42,569 nucleotides of DNA. Source: Sporolactobacillus spathodeae. GTDB lineage: Bacteria > Bacillota > Bacilli > Bacillales > Sporolactobacillaceae. The notes beneath the pieces were generated by a model. That model ran no database searches. It was not told where the DNA came from and saw only the letters and a list, made by a program, of their open reading frames with translations. The stretch's first letter is position 1; each line of letters begins with the position of its first letter. The DNA lies in NCBI RefSeq assembly GCF_016908935.1, contig NZ_JAFBEV010000024.1:1-42569 (forward strand). The letters are read 5' to 3'. Both the position numbers and the translations under genes were made by a program. Shown one piece after another: positions 1 through 8,146 of this stretch.

Positions 1-43
1 TAGTTGGGGGCTGTCCCCCTGCGAGAGTAGGTCACTGCCAGGC
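1..43 (+). rRNA. rrf: 5S ribosomal RNA, 3' end (partial)
   Basis: The first 43 bases match the 3' third of a Bacillales 5S rRNA: the GGGGG...CCCCC helix, the GCGAGAGTAGG motif and the closing GCCAGGC. The 5' part lies outside the window. A strong terminator follows directly, so this is the end of an rRNA operon. The position agrees with B. subtilis, where rrnA precedes csfB. Confidence 0.93.
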
Positions 44-51
44 AAATGATA

Positions 52-95
52 AAGAACAGGCGCTTCTCAGAAATGAGCGGCGCCTGTTCTTTTTT
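52..95 (+). terminator. Rho-independent terminator of the rRNA operon
   Basis: The arms AAGAACAGGCGC and GCGCCTGTTCTT form a 12-bp stem around a short AT-rich loop and run into a T tract. It lies 10 bases after the 5S end. Confidence 0.9.
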
Positions 96-99
96 AAGA

Positions 100-237
100 T
101 AAGAAAGTTTTTCACACAAAAATGCAGCGCAGGTGCGCTGGCGCCTTGCGGGAAGAGTACTGTCTGTCCGAGGAGGCTCCCGTCCTGCCCGCGGTAAGCG
201 AGACCGAAGCGCATTTGATGCAAAATAAAAACCAAGC
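100..237 (+). repeat. Dispersed intergenic repeat, copy A
   Basis: The copy starts with TAAGAAAG and continues with CACAAAAATGCAGCGCAGG, GCGCCTTGCGGGAA, a GAGGAGGCTC segment and GCGGTAAGCGAGACCGAAGC. It fades out at ACCAAGC, a remnant of the terminal palindrome. It follows the rRNA terminator directly. Confidence 0.75.
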
Positions 238-384
238 ATAGATAGAACATTCCGATTCATAAGGCGTTCATATTGATCCGATACACTAGTAGGGTTGGCA
301 GTTCTCATAAATAGCAGGAAATATTATTGTCTGTAAAGAATAAATAAAATAGCTGTTTGCTGCATGAAAATGGAGTGAGAAAAA

Positions 385-2118
385 TTGATCAAATTAATGC
401 CTTATCTAAAGCCCTATAAATGGGCAGTGATTGTTGCCATTCTATTTGTCTTTTTACAATCGCTTGCAAACCTATATTTACCCACACTGATGGCGGATAT
501 TGTCGATACCGGAATCGTCAAAGGTGATATGGCCTATATCTATAAGGTCGGCATTTATATGCTTCTGGTGACGCTTCTTGCGGGAGCATTTACAGCCGTC
601 TCGAATTATCTAGCTTCGAAAGCAGCCTCAGGCTTTGGGCGGGATGTGCGCAACAGCATGTTCGCACATGTTGAATCGTTCTCGCTTAAGGAGTTTGATC
701 AGATCGGAACGAGTTCGCTGATCACACGCGCAACCAATGATATCGCGCAGATTGAACAAGTCTGGATGATGATTTTAAAAATGATGGCAATGGCACCGCT
801 AATGTGCATCGGCGGGATTATCATGGCCGTCAACAAGGACGCCAAATTATCACTTGTTCTAGTTGTGGCTGTTCCTATACTGATTATTATCATTGCACTT
901 CTTGGGAAAACTGCGGTTCCGATTTTTAAACGAATTCAGAAAAAATTGGATCGAATGAATCTGGTCTTGCGTGAACAATTAACAGGTATCCGTGTGCTGC
1001 GTTCTTTTAATCGTGAGCACTATGAGCGGGAGCGATTTGACAAAGCCAATCAAGATGTGACAGATATTTCTATCCGCATTAATAAAATTATGGCAGCTGC
1101 GATGCCATTGATGATGCTGATCATGAATTTGGCTACGGTTGCGATTGTCTGGTTCGGCGGCTTAAGAATTGATAGCGGCGAAATGCAAGTTGGAGATTTG
1201 ATGGCATTTATTCAATATGCGATGCAGATTATGTTTTCCGTACTGATGGGCGCAATGATGTTCATTATGATTCCACGTGCTCAAGTGTCCGCAGTACGTG
1301 TTAATGAAGTGATGGCGATTGAGTCGGATGTATGCGATGGGGAAACCACTGTTACCAGCGGCGATACGGACCGAGCTGCGACTGTATGTTTTGATCATGT
1401 GACCTACCATTATCCAGGAGCGGAAAACCCAGCGGTGTCCGATCTTTCATTCACCGCATTACCGGGTCAGACAACAGCAATTATCGGCGGTACAGGATCA
1501 GGAAAATCTACGATATTGAACTTGATTCCGCGCTTTTTTGATGCTGATTCTGGGAAGGTTACAATTAATGGTTTGGATGTTCAGTCATGGTCGTTGGATG
1601 ACTTACGCCAGCAGATCGGGTATGTGCCGCAGAAGATTCAGTTGTTTAAAGGGACAATCGCTGAGAATATCCGTTACGGTAAGCCGGATGCGACAGAAGA
1701 AGAAATTCATGAAGCGGCGCGCATTGCTCAGGCAGACGGATTTATCCGCAAAACAGAAAATGGCTATGATGCGTCACTTGTGCAAGGCGGGAAAAATTTT
1801 TCCGGTGGTCAGAAACAGCGTCTGGCAATTGCCCGAGCACTTGTCCGAAAGGCAACTATTTATTTGCTCGATGACAGCTTCTCTGCATTGGACTATCGAA
1901 CGGATGCGGCACTGCGTGCGGAATTGCAAAAAATCACGCGAAAAGCGACCGTTTTGATTGTCGCGCAGCGCGTAAGTACTGTTTTGCATGCCGACAAGAT
2001 AGTAGTTCTGGATGATGGTATGATTGTCGGGATAGGTACGCATGAAGAGTTGATGCAATCTTGTACGGTATATCAAGAAATTGTGGCCTCACAGTTGAAC
2101 AAGGAGGAGTTGGCATGA
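385..2118 (+). CDS. Heterodimeric ABC exporter, subunit 1 (degenerate-site ATPase half)
   Basis: A 577-residue type IV ABC exporter half: six membrane segments in about residues 1-300, then a nucleotide-binding domain. Visible motifs are Walker A (GGTGSGKST, about 368-376), signature FSGGQ (472-476) and Walker B LLDD. An Asp (about 497) replaces the catalytic Glu and a Gln (about 528) replaces the H-loop His. This is the pattern of the catalytically weak half of heterodimers such as BmrC and YfiB of B. subtilis. The start is TTG with GGAGTGAG upstream; an ATG four codons later is the alternative. It overlaps the next gene by ATGA, so the two are translated together. The substrate cannot be read from sequence; drugs or lipids are usual for the family. 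Function as an exporter half is sure; the exact orthologue is not. Confidence 0.9.
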   Translation: MIKLMPYLKPYKWAVIVAILFVFLQSLANLYLPTLMADIVDTGIVKGDMAYIYKVGIYMLLVTLLAGAFTAVSNYLASKAASGFGRDVRNSMFAHVESFSLKEFDQIGTSSLITRATNDIAQIEQVWMMILKMMAMAPLMCIGGIIMAVNKDAKLSLVLVVAVPILIIIIALLGKTAVPIFKRIQKKLDRMNLVLREQLTGIRVLRSFNREHYERERFDKANQDVTDISIRINKIMAAAMPLMMLIMNLATVAIVWFGGLRIDSGEMQVGDLMAFIQYAMQIMFSVLMGAMMFIMIPRAQVSAVRVNEVMAIESDVCDGETTVTSGDTDRAATVCFDHVTYHYPGAENPAVSDLSFTALPGQTTAIIGGTGSGKSTILNLIPRFFDADSGKVTINGLDVQSWSLDDLRQQIGYVPQKIQLFKGTIAENIRYGKPDATEEEIHEAARIAQADGFIRKTENGYDASLVQGGKNFSGGQKQRLAIARALVRKATIYLLDDSFSALDYRTDAALRAELQKITRKATVLIVAQRVSTVLHADKIVVLDDGMIVGIGTHEELMQSCTVYQEIVASQLNKEELA

Positions 2119-3995
2119 GTGAAACCAATAATTCCTCTCGGCGACGGGGGAGTCACGGAGGCTTTGGCGGACCAGGTTTTCACGGGCAAATGCCAGTAGA
2201 GAAACCGAAAAATTTCAAAAAAACGTTTCATCGGCTGATGAGCTACCTGAAGCCACATACTTTTCTGCTCATCACCGTTTTTGTTTTCGCTGCGCTTAGC
2301 ACAGTTTTTACAATTATCGCGCCAAAACTGATGGGGCATGCGACCACAAAACTTTTTGAAGGCATGATCATGAAAATGAGGCATGTGCCAGGGGCGCATA
2401 TTGACTTCGGGGCGATTTGGACGATTGTTGTAGAACTGATTGTTCTCTACATTTTAAGCGCGTTGTTTACGTATCTCATGCAATATTTGATGAGCGGCGT
2501 CTCCCAAAAGATGGTCTATACAATGCGACGACAGGTCAATGAAAAATTTGCCCGTCTGCCGGTCAGCTATTTTGACAATCATCCATACGGCGATGTCCTC
2601 AGTCGTGTCGTCAATGATTCGCAGAATATCAGCAATACGCTGCAGCAGAGTCTGACGACATCCATCACATCCATTGTAACGCTGATCGGTGTGATTGTGA
2701 TGATGCTGACGATCAGTCCCATTTTGACGTTGGTTATTTTGCTGACTCTCCCACTTAGTCTGATCGGTGTCAAACTGATCACAGGTCGCTCACAGCAATA
2801 TTTCAAGAGTCAACAAGAGCGGATTGGTGCGCTCAATGGTCACGTCGAAGAAATGTTTACGGGTCATCAAGTGATCAAAGCGTTTGGAAAGGAGCGGGAT
2901 GCCAAGAAAGAATTTAGCCGGATCAACGGTGAACTTTATCAGTCAGCTTGGCGCGCACAGTTTCTTTCAGGAATTATGATGCCACTGATGATGTTCATCG
3001 GCAACATCGGTTTTGTCTTGATCGCAGTTGTCGGCGGTATTCTCGTGGTCAAACGGGCGATAGAGATTGGCGATATCCAGGCGTTCATTCAATATGCGCG
3101 TCAGTTCGGCCAGCCATTAAACCAAATCGCGAATATCTCTAATATTATTCAATCAACGGTTGCTTCAGCAGAGCGTATATTTGAAATATTGGATGAAGTG
3201 GAAGAAGTACCGGATAAGCGAGACGCGACAATTATTGCGCATCCGAGGGGCCATGTCCGCTTTGAAGCGATCGATTTTAGCTATACGCCGGATAAACCGC
3301 TCATTGAGCAAATGACGATTGACGTGCCCGCCGGCCGCACAGTGGCAATTGTCGGGCCGACCGGAGCGGGGAAAACAACACTTGTAAATCTGCTGATGCG
3401 CTTCTACGATACGCAGGCAGGGCGGATTACGGTAGACGGTATTCCTGTGAAAGATATGAAGCGCGAGCATCTCCACCATTTATTTGGCATGGTATTGCAG
3501 GATACGTGGCTGTTTCAAGGAACGATTCGCGAAAACATCGCTTATGGGCGGCAAGACGCGACAGAAGAAGAAATTGTTCAGGCGGCTGAGGCCGCGCACG
3601 CAGATCATTTTATCCGCACATTGCCAGATGGCTACGAAACGATATTGAATGAAGAGGCAAGCAATCTGTCCCAAGGTCAGAAACAGTTGCTGACCATTGC
3701 CCGGGCAATCCTTGCTGACCCGGTCATCTTGATTCTCGATGAAGCGACGAGCAGCGTTGACACGCGGACAGAACTTCATATTCAACATGCCATGAAGACA
3801 CTGATGCAGGACCGAACGAATTTCATTATTGCGCACCGCTTGTCGACGATAAAAGAAGCTGATCTGATTCTTGTGATGAATCATGGACAGGTTATTGAGC
3901 AGGGAACACATCAGCAATTGCTTGAAAAATCGGGCTTCTATGCGGATTTGTATCAGAGTCAATTTGCTGTAGAAATTGAAGCGCGGCCCAATTAA
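2115..3995 (+). CDS. Heterodimeric ABC exporter, subunit 2 (catalytic half)
   Basis: A 626-residue partner of the preceding gene. The start ATG at 2115 overlaps the upstream stop and has AAGGAGG in front, so it is preferred over an in-frame ATG 18 codons earlier. A Gly/Arg-rich cytosolic tail (residues 1-30) precedes six membrane segments and a nucleotide-binding domain with Walker A GPTGAGKTT (about 414-422), Walker B LDE with the catalytic Glu (about 543) and a canonical H-loop His (about 574). The signature is the altered LSQGQ (518-522). In the dimer this altered signature would face the degenerate Walker B of subunit 1, leaving one hydrolysing site. The glycine-rich start and pairing resemble YfiC of B. 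subtilis. Confidence 0.9.
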   Translation: MSETNNSSRRRGSHGGFGGPGFHGQMPVEKPKNFKKTFHRLMSYLKPHTFLLITVFVFAALSTVFTIIAPKLMGHATTKLFEGMIMKMRHVPGAHIDFGAIWTIVVELIVLYILSALFTYLMQYLMSGVSQKMVYTMRRQVNEKFARLPVSYFDNHPYGDVLSRVVNDSQNISNTLQQSLTTSITSIVTLIGVIVMMLTISPILTLVILLTLPLSLIGVKLITGRSQQYFKSQQERIGALNGHVEEMFTGHQVIKAFGKERDAKKEFSRINGELYQSAWRAQFLSGIMMPLMMFIGNIGFVLIAVVGGILVVKRAIEIGDIQAFIQYARQFGQPLNQIANISNIIQSTVASAERIFEILDEVEEVPDKRDATIIAHPRGHVRFEAIDFSYTPDKPLIEQMTIDVPAGRTVAIVGPTGAGKTTLVNLLMRFYDTQAGRITVDGIPVKDMKREHLHHLFGMVLQDTWLFQGTIRENIAYGRQDATEEEIVQAAEAAHADHFIRTLPDGYETILNEEASNLSQGQKQLLTIARAILADPVILILDEATSSVDTRTELHIQHAMKTLMQDRTNFIIAHRLSTIKEADLILVMNHGQVIEQGTHQQLLEKSGFYADLYQSQFAVEIEARPN

Positions 3996-4012
3996 ATGAT
4001 AGAGTAAATTCG

Positions 4013-4057
4013 GACTGTTACTGTGGAGGAAAATCCAATCTGCAGACAGTCTTTTTT
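4013..4057 (+). terminator. Terminator after the ABC pair
   Basis: GACTGT and ACAGTC arms enclose a 26-base loop and are followed by a T6 tract. The stem is short, so this is a moderate call. Confidence 0.5.
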
Positions 4058-4201
4058 ACCGGATCAGGGAAGACAAGACAGGGATCTAGCAGAATCCCAG
4101 AAAAAATGAAGAAGTTTTGCTTTTAATGTTTTACTTTCCCGGATCCTGTATTAAACTTTGTAACAGTGGAAACTTCAGCAAGTTCGGAAATGAGGAGAAT
4201 A

Positions 4202-5263
4202 ATGGCAAAGAAAATTATTTTTACTGGTGGCGGTTCAGCTGGGCATGTGACACCGAACCTCGCCCTGATTGCGCGTCTGAAAAAAGATTGGGCGGTAACG
4301 TATATCGGATCAAAGAGTGGGATTGAACGAGAGTTGGTTGAAGGACAAGGTATTCCTTATAAAGCTATTTCAAGTGGAAAACTGCGTCGTTATTTTGATG
4401 TCAAAAATTTTAAAGATCCGTTCAAAGTGGCGGCAGGTGTGCTTCAAGCCTATGCCATTATCCACCGAATCAAGCCTGATCTGATCTTTTCAAAGGGCGG
4501 ATTCGTGTCCGTGCCAGTAGTTATTGCCGGATGGCTGAATCGCGTGCCTATTTATATCCATGAATCGGATATCACGCCGGGACTGGCCAATAAGATTGCG
4601 ATTCGTTTCGCATCAAAGTTGTTTGTGACATTTGAAGAGGCCGGGGCGCATTTGCCGAAGGATAAAGTCGTGCACACGGGTGCGCCGATTCGCGAGCGTC
4701 TTTTTGAAGGACGCGCAGATAAGGGGCTGCAATTTCTCGGTTTTCAGACGGGCAAACCAGTCTTGCTGATCATGGGGGGCAGTCTTGGTGCGAAGAAGAT
4801 TAATGAGGTTGTTCACGAAGCACTTCCTGAGTTGTTGAAAACCTACCAAGTTGTCCATTTATGCGGCAAAGGAAATGTTGTCCCTGAACTTGAGAATGAA
4901 CAGGGTTATAGGCAGTTTGAGTATGTGAATCAGGAATTGCCGGATGTGATGGCGGCCGCGGCAATTATTTTATCGCGAGCAGGGTCCAACGCTATTTTTG
5001 AATTTCTGGCGCTCAAGAAACCAATGATTCTCGTTCCGCTGCCGCTGCGCGCGAGCCGCGGCGATCAAATTCTGAATGCTCGTTCTTTTAAACAAAAAGG
5101 TTATTGTGAGGTTTTAGATAACGATGCGTTGACCGAGGCACAGTTGATCGAGACGCTCAATCGACTTTATCGGGATCGTTACGACTATATTGATCGGATG
5201 GCGGCCGCGAAGCATGCGACGAGCGGCCTGCAAAATATCTTGGACTGGATACAACGTGCTTAA
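4202..5263 (+). CDS. murG: MurG-type UDP-GlcNAc:lipid I N-acetylglucosaminyltransferase (stand-alone paralogue)
   Basis: A 353-residue GT28 glycosyltransferase. MurG adds GlcNAc from UDP-GlcNAc to lipid I at the inner membrane face, making lipid II. Seen: the glycine loop [16 protein letters not shown] at the N-terminus, [24 protein letters not shown] and a second glycine loop [11 protein letters not shown], then [10 protein letters not shown] for the nucleotide sugar. The start at ATG 4202 follows GAGGAG; an upstream in-frame ATG at 4166 lacks a site. It stands alone between terminators and not in a division/cell-wall cluster, so it is probably the second MurG found in some Bacillales; the main murG would be elsewhere. 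An action on a related lipid-linked muropeptide is possible. Confidence 0.88.
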   Translation: MAKKIIFTGGGSAGHVTPNLALIARLKKDWAVTYIGSKSGIERELVEGQGIPYKAISSGKLRRYFDVKNFKDPFKVAAGVLQAYAIIHRIKPDLIFSKGGFVSVPVVIAGWLNRVPIYIHESDITPGLANKIAIRFASKLFVTFEEAGAHLPKDKVVHTGAPIRERLFEGRADKGLQFLGFQTGKPVLLIMGGSLGAKKINEVVHEALPELLKTYQVVHLCGKGNVVPELENEQGYRQFEYVNQELPDVMAAAAIILSRAGSNAIFEFLALKKPMILVPLPLRASRGDQILNARSFKQKGYCEVLDNDALTEAQLIETLNRLYRDRYDYIDRMAAAKHATSGLQNILDWIQRA

Positions 5264-5277
5264 TAACGTTTCAAAGG

Positions 5278-5319
5278 AAAAATCGTCCAACAGCTCGTCG
5301 GCTGTTGGACGATTTTTTC
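5278..5319 (+). terminator. Terminator after murG
   Basis: AATCGTCCAACAGC pairs perfectly with GCTGTTGGACGATT across a 6-base loop, followed by a T tract. It is one of the strongest terminators in the window. Confidence 0.92.
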
Positions 5320-5427
5320 GTGGAAAGAATGCATGCGGTTTGGAAGCTATAGCCGGTTTATTTTTAATCAAAAATTAAGTAACTATGTTTACGCTTTATA
5401 TATCCTAATATAAGGCGGTAGTCACGG

Positions 5428-6297
5428 ATGAAGAAGAACTCTATCAAATGGATAATCGATTTGGTCATGGGGTTAATGTTCTTGCTGTTCTTCAATTCGC
5501 GCGTTTTAGGCGGCTTGACGTATCATGAAATCGCGGGACTTGTTTTTGCAGGCGTGTTCCTGACCCATGTATTGTTAAATAGTAGCTGGGTCAAAAATAT
5601 TACGTTGAGAATGTTCGATGGCAAGCTTCCTTGGCGCGCGCGCGGCGCATATTTGTTGAATTTCTTGCTGCTGCTTTCGATGAGTTGCGTTATTTTCAGC
5701 GGTATCGTGATTTCGCGCGTTGTTTTTCCGAACTTTAATCTCGGTAATGAAAGCTGGTTCCGAACGGCGCATGAAGCTTTATCCTTCTTTGTTTTAATTT
5801 TGGTTGGTCTGCACGTGGGTATTCACTGGCACTGGGTGGTTAATGTATTCAAAAAAATGGTTGGTCTCAAAGCGAAAGTTAGGTGGACGACATACGTCTT
5901 ACCAATAGCGGCTTTGGCCATTCTTTTATTCGGTGTGTACGAGATTCAGCAGACCAGTTTTCTCAATCGCGTCGCAAGCGTTTCATCTGTCTTCAGTGGC
6001 AGCGGTGGTGATATGAGGGGCCATGGAACTTTTGAAGCCGGCGGAAATCACCCTGCTGGTTTTAAAGGGGGTCATGGCTTTGCTTCCGCGGGCGGACAAA
6101 AACCGGATTTAACGAATGGTCAGCGACCAAATTTTGCTCATAGACAGGGCCTTCGAGGAGAAGGTGATGGCGGCGGAGCGAATGTGCTTGGCGTCATAGT
6201 GGTTTATTCAGCGATCACCGGTGTTTTTGTTGTACTCTCTTATTACCTCCGAAAATTATTTGTGCGAAGAAGACAATCGGCAAATGCAATCGGATAA
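5428..6297 (+). CDS. DUF4405 / cytochrome b561-like membrane protein
   Basis: A 289-residue membrane protein with about four segments in residues 8-150, a fifth near 155-172 and a last one near 253-275. Histidines sit at helix positions typical of bis-His haem ligands: YHEIAG (about 33), LTHVLL (47), AHEALS (114) and GLHVGIHWHW (123-129). This matches the DUF4405 family, related to cytochrome b and ferric-reductase-like domains. Between the last two segments lies a Gly/His/Asn-rich linker of about 60 residues (about 190-250), probably extracytoplasmic. AAGGCGG precedes the ATG. It is a single-gene unit between two terminators. Electron transfer is inferred from the family; the donor and acceptor are unknown. 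Confidence 0.75.
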   Translation: MKKNSIKWIIDLVMGLMFLLFFNSRVLGGLTYHEIAGLVFAGVFLTHVLLNSSWVKNITLRMFDGKLPWRARGAYLLNFLLLLSMSCVIFSGIVISRVVFPNFNLGNESWFRTAHEALSFFVLILVGLHVGIHWHWVVNVFKKMVGLKAKVRWTTYVLPIAALAILLFGVYEIQQTSFLNRVASVSSVFSGSGGDMRGHGTFEAGGNHPAGFKGGHGFASAGGQKPDLTNGQRPNFAHRQGLRGEGDGGGANVLGVIVVYSAITGVFVVLSYYLRKLFVRRRQSANAIG

Positions 6298-6358
6298 GCA
6301 GGTCAATGAGGGCTGGATAAAGTTGGTATCTGTTCCGTGTTTCTAAATGTTACATGTT

Positions 6359-6407
6359 ATCGGGCAGCATTTTTCAGTGGAAAAATGCTGCCCGATTTCT
6401 TTTTTTA
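6359..6407 (+). terminator. Terminator after the DUF4405 gene
   Basis: ATCGGGCAGCATTTTT pairs with AAAAATGCTGCCCGAT, a perfect 16-bp stem, followed by a T-rich tail. Confidence 0.92.
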
Positions 6408-6411
6408 TCAA

Positions 6412-6526
6412 TTAGGAAATGATATGAATTTTCGCGCGCGTAAAATGTAGCGCAAGAGCTTTGGCTTACGTGGCAGCAAGCAGCAGCTGAAGTACATTGT
6501 TACAAAAAAGACTTGGCCAAGCCAAG
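6412..6526 (+). repeat. Dispersed intergenic repeat, copy B (degenerate)
   Basis: A decayed copy: AATGTAGCGCAAGAGC, then GGCAGCAAGCAGCAGCTGAAG (interrupted match to the GCAAGCGAGCAGCCGAAG core) and an intact terminal palindrome GACTTGGCCAAGCCAAG. It sits directly behind a terminator, between convergent genes, in the same orientation as all other copies. Confidence 0.6.
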
Positions 6527-6562
6527 CTATCTCAATGAAACAATTAAGGTTCCTATGATAAT

Positions 6563-7153
6563 CTATAGGCCTCTTGAAATGGGTTCACCCGATGATCGAT
6601 GCGTATCCATGTTGAGGCAATGCTCAAGCATCCACGGCCAGGGACCGAAATGCGAGGAAACATTGATATGACCGACATCTGGGAAGATGCGGATTGGCAC
6701 ACGGTAGGGTGCATATTGCGCCCATTTTTCCGGCGGAAGATAGGGATCGTTTGTTGCTGTGATCAGTAAGATGTGTCGGGCGCTTTTTCTGAGATAATCA
6801 TCGCCTTCTGGAACCGGAAAGAAGCTGCGGAGCTCTTGAATTTTCGTATCGCAGGCAGGCGGGCTGACGAGCGTGACGCTTTCTGCTATCCGGGTGTTTG
6901 GTTGGGCTGCATAATGCATCCAAAGGATACAGCCAAGACTATGCGTGATCACGCGCAAGGGTTCTTCCTCAGGAATATGGGCGATGGTCTGTTTCAATTG
7001 AGCGAGCCAGTCGGTTTTGTCTGGATGATTCCAATTGGTAAATTGAGGAAACCAGACCGATTTTCCCCGACCTTGCAGTTTATGGGCGAGCCATTCCTGC
7101 CAGTGGCCGCCAGTGCTTCCTCCGAAACCGTGGAGGATCAGATAACTTGTCAT
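6563..7153 (-). CDS. RBBP9/YdeN-type alpha/beta serine hydrolase
   Basis: A 196-residue alpha/beta hydrolase. After the oxyanion strand YLILHGFGGSTGGHW come the nucleophile in THSLGC (Ser about 72), the acid in TATNDPYLPPE (Asp about 136) and the base in DVGHIN (His about 162). This matches the small RBBP9/YdeN serine hydrolase family (Pfam 06821), whose substrates are mostly unknown. I chose the ATG at 7153 because GAGGTG lies at the right distance; an in-frame extension to 7228 has no homology. It lies 93 bases after the transglutaminase gene on the same strand and could be the last member of that operon or have its own extended -10 promoter. Confidence 0.82.
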   Translation of the reverse strand: MTSYLILHGFGGSTGGHWQEWLAHKLQGRGKSVWFPQFTNWNHPDKTDWLAQLKQTIAHIPEEEPLRVITHSLGCILWMHYAAQPNTRIAESVTLVSPPACDTKIQELRSFFPVPEGDDYLRKSARHILLITATNDPYLPPEKWAQYAPYRVPIRIFPDVGHINVSSHFGPWPWMLEHCLNMDTHRSSGEPISRGL

Positions 7154-7218
7154 GGATACACCTCGGGCGCAAGTTTGTCCGCTGCTGATCGAGCGGCATG
7201 TTGTTCTATCTATAACCC

Positions 7219-7227
7219 AGTATACCA
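7219..7227 (-). promoter_or_regulatory. Possible extended -10 promoter for the hydrolase
   Basis: Read on the minus strand, TGGTATACT is an extended -10 (TGn plus TATACT) lying 66 bases before the hydrolase start. No good -35 is present. Confidence 0.35.
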
Positions 7228-7246
7228 AACAATTGCCACGGCTGAT

Positions 7247-8113
7247 TCAGTTGATTTGACGCACATCAACGATCACATCTAGCTTCTGCTGTGGTGTGCC
7301 ATGATAAATGCCTTTAACAGGGACAATGTCTTTATAGTCGCGGCCGTAAGCAAGAATAATATAGCGCCAGTTTATGGGGACATTGTTTGTTGGATCGAAG
7401 CCAGTCCAACCGACGCCGGGTATATAGGCTTCAACCCATGCATGCGATGCTTGTTCAAAATCGGCGTTGCCACCGTTGATATCTGTGATGTATTGGTAGC
7501 CACTGACATATCGGGCGGGGATACCCATGGTTCGACACAAAGCGATCATCAGATGGGCAAAATCCTGACAGACACCACGCCTTAGTTGAATCATTTCATC
7601 AATTTTTGTCTGAACCTGTGTGGCCGATGGATCATAGGTAAAATCATTCTTAATTTGTGCGGTCAAGGCGGTTAATTTATCAGCAAGTGAGGCGAATGTG
7701 TGCGACGCTTCGAATTGGGACGCCATTTGGGAAATGTCCGGTGTGATTGGCGTATATTCTGACGGATGGAGATACTCTGCGTAGTCGTCCAGAAACCGTT
7801 CGCTTGCTAATTCTTCTAGCTCTTGCGCCCCAGTTAGCACACTTTTTATGACGGGTTCCTCGTTGCTCGTGACAACAATCGATTCGGAATGAATGGTCAA
7901 AAGGGTATGCGGATCGGCAACCGAGAAACTATAAACAAGATTTTTAAAATAATCCTCATATGTATAAATCGGGGCCTGCGGCGATGTTGTGATCCGGCTT
8001 TGCAAGCAGGTTTGGTGCGTGTTTGTCCGCGGTGTCAGACGAATTTCATTGACACTGTCTGCAATTTCGCTGGCATATTTATATTTTGTCAGATGAGAAA
8101 TATTAAATTTCAT
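7247..8113 (-). CDS. Transglutaminase-like cysteine peptidase-fold protein
   Basis: A 288-residue protein with the bacterial transglutaminase N-terminal domain (MKFNISHLTKYKYASEIADS, residues 1-80) and a transglutaminase core. The catalytic triad is visible: Cys182 in RRGVCQDFAHLM, His224 in ASHAWVEAY and Asp240 in WTGFDPTNN. There is no signal peptide, so it is cytosolic. It is the third gene of an ATP-grasp/alpha-E/transglutaminase set, 33 bases after the alpha-E gene. In this context such proteins are thought to cleave or rearrange an isopeptide-type bond of a product made by the ATP-grasp partner; this is inference from the family literature. The ribosome binding site is weak, suggesting coupling to the upstream gene. 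Confidence 0.88.
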   Translation of the reverse strand: MKFNISHLTKYKYASEIADSVNEIRLTPRTNTHQTCLQSRITTSPQAPIYTYEDYFKNLVYSFSVADPHTLLTIHSESIVVTSNEEPVIKSVLTGAQELEELASERFLDDYAEYLHPSEYTPITPDISQMASQFEASHTFASLADKLTALTAQIKNDFTYDPSATQVQTKIDEMIQLRRGVCQDFAHLMIALCRTMGIPARYVSGYQYITDINGGNADFEQASHAWVEAYIPGVGWTGFDPTNNVPINWRYIILAYGRDYKDIVPVKGIYHGTPQQKLDVIVDVRQIN

Positions 8114-8146
8114 GCGTTTTGTGCTGCTCTGATCGAATTTGCTGGA

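Larger units (their letters stand above)
44..384. other. Intergenic region: terminator, repeat copy A, ABC leader
   Basis: This 341-base gap holds the 5S terminator, one copy of the dispersed repeat (100-237) and an AT-rich stretch before the ABC genes. No confident promoter is visible. TTGGCA at 295-300 has only a poor -10 downstream. GGAGTGAG at 372-379 serves the TTG start at 385. The minus-strand open frame across the repeat is a repeat artefact. Confidence 0.6.

Noticed and set aside
32-250. Minus-strand open frame behind the 5S gene
   Set aside because: It is the reverse reading of the dispersed repeat; similar peptides arise at 11246-11503 and 31782-32085 from other copies. No ribosome site and no family match.
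295-324. Sigma-A promoter for the ABC pair
   Set aside because: TTGGCA is acceptable but the -10 at any usual spacing (AAATAT) is poor, so it is not listed.
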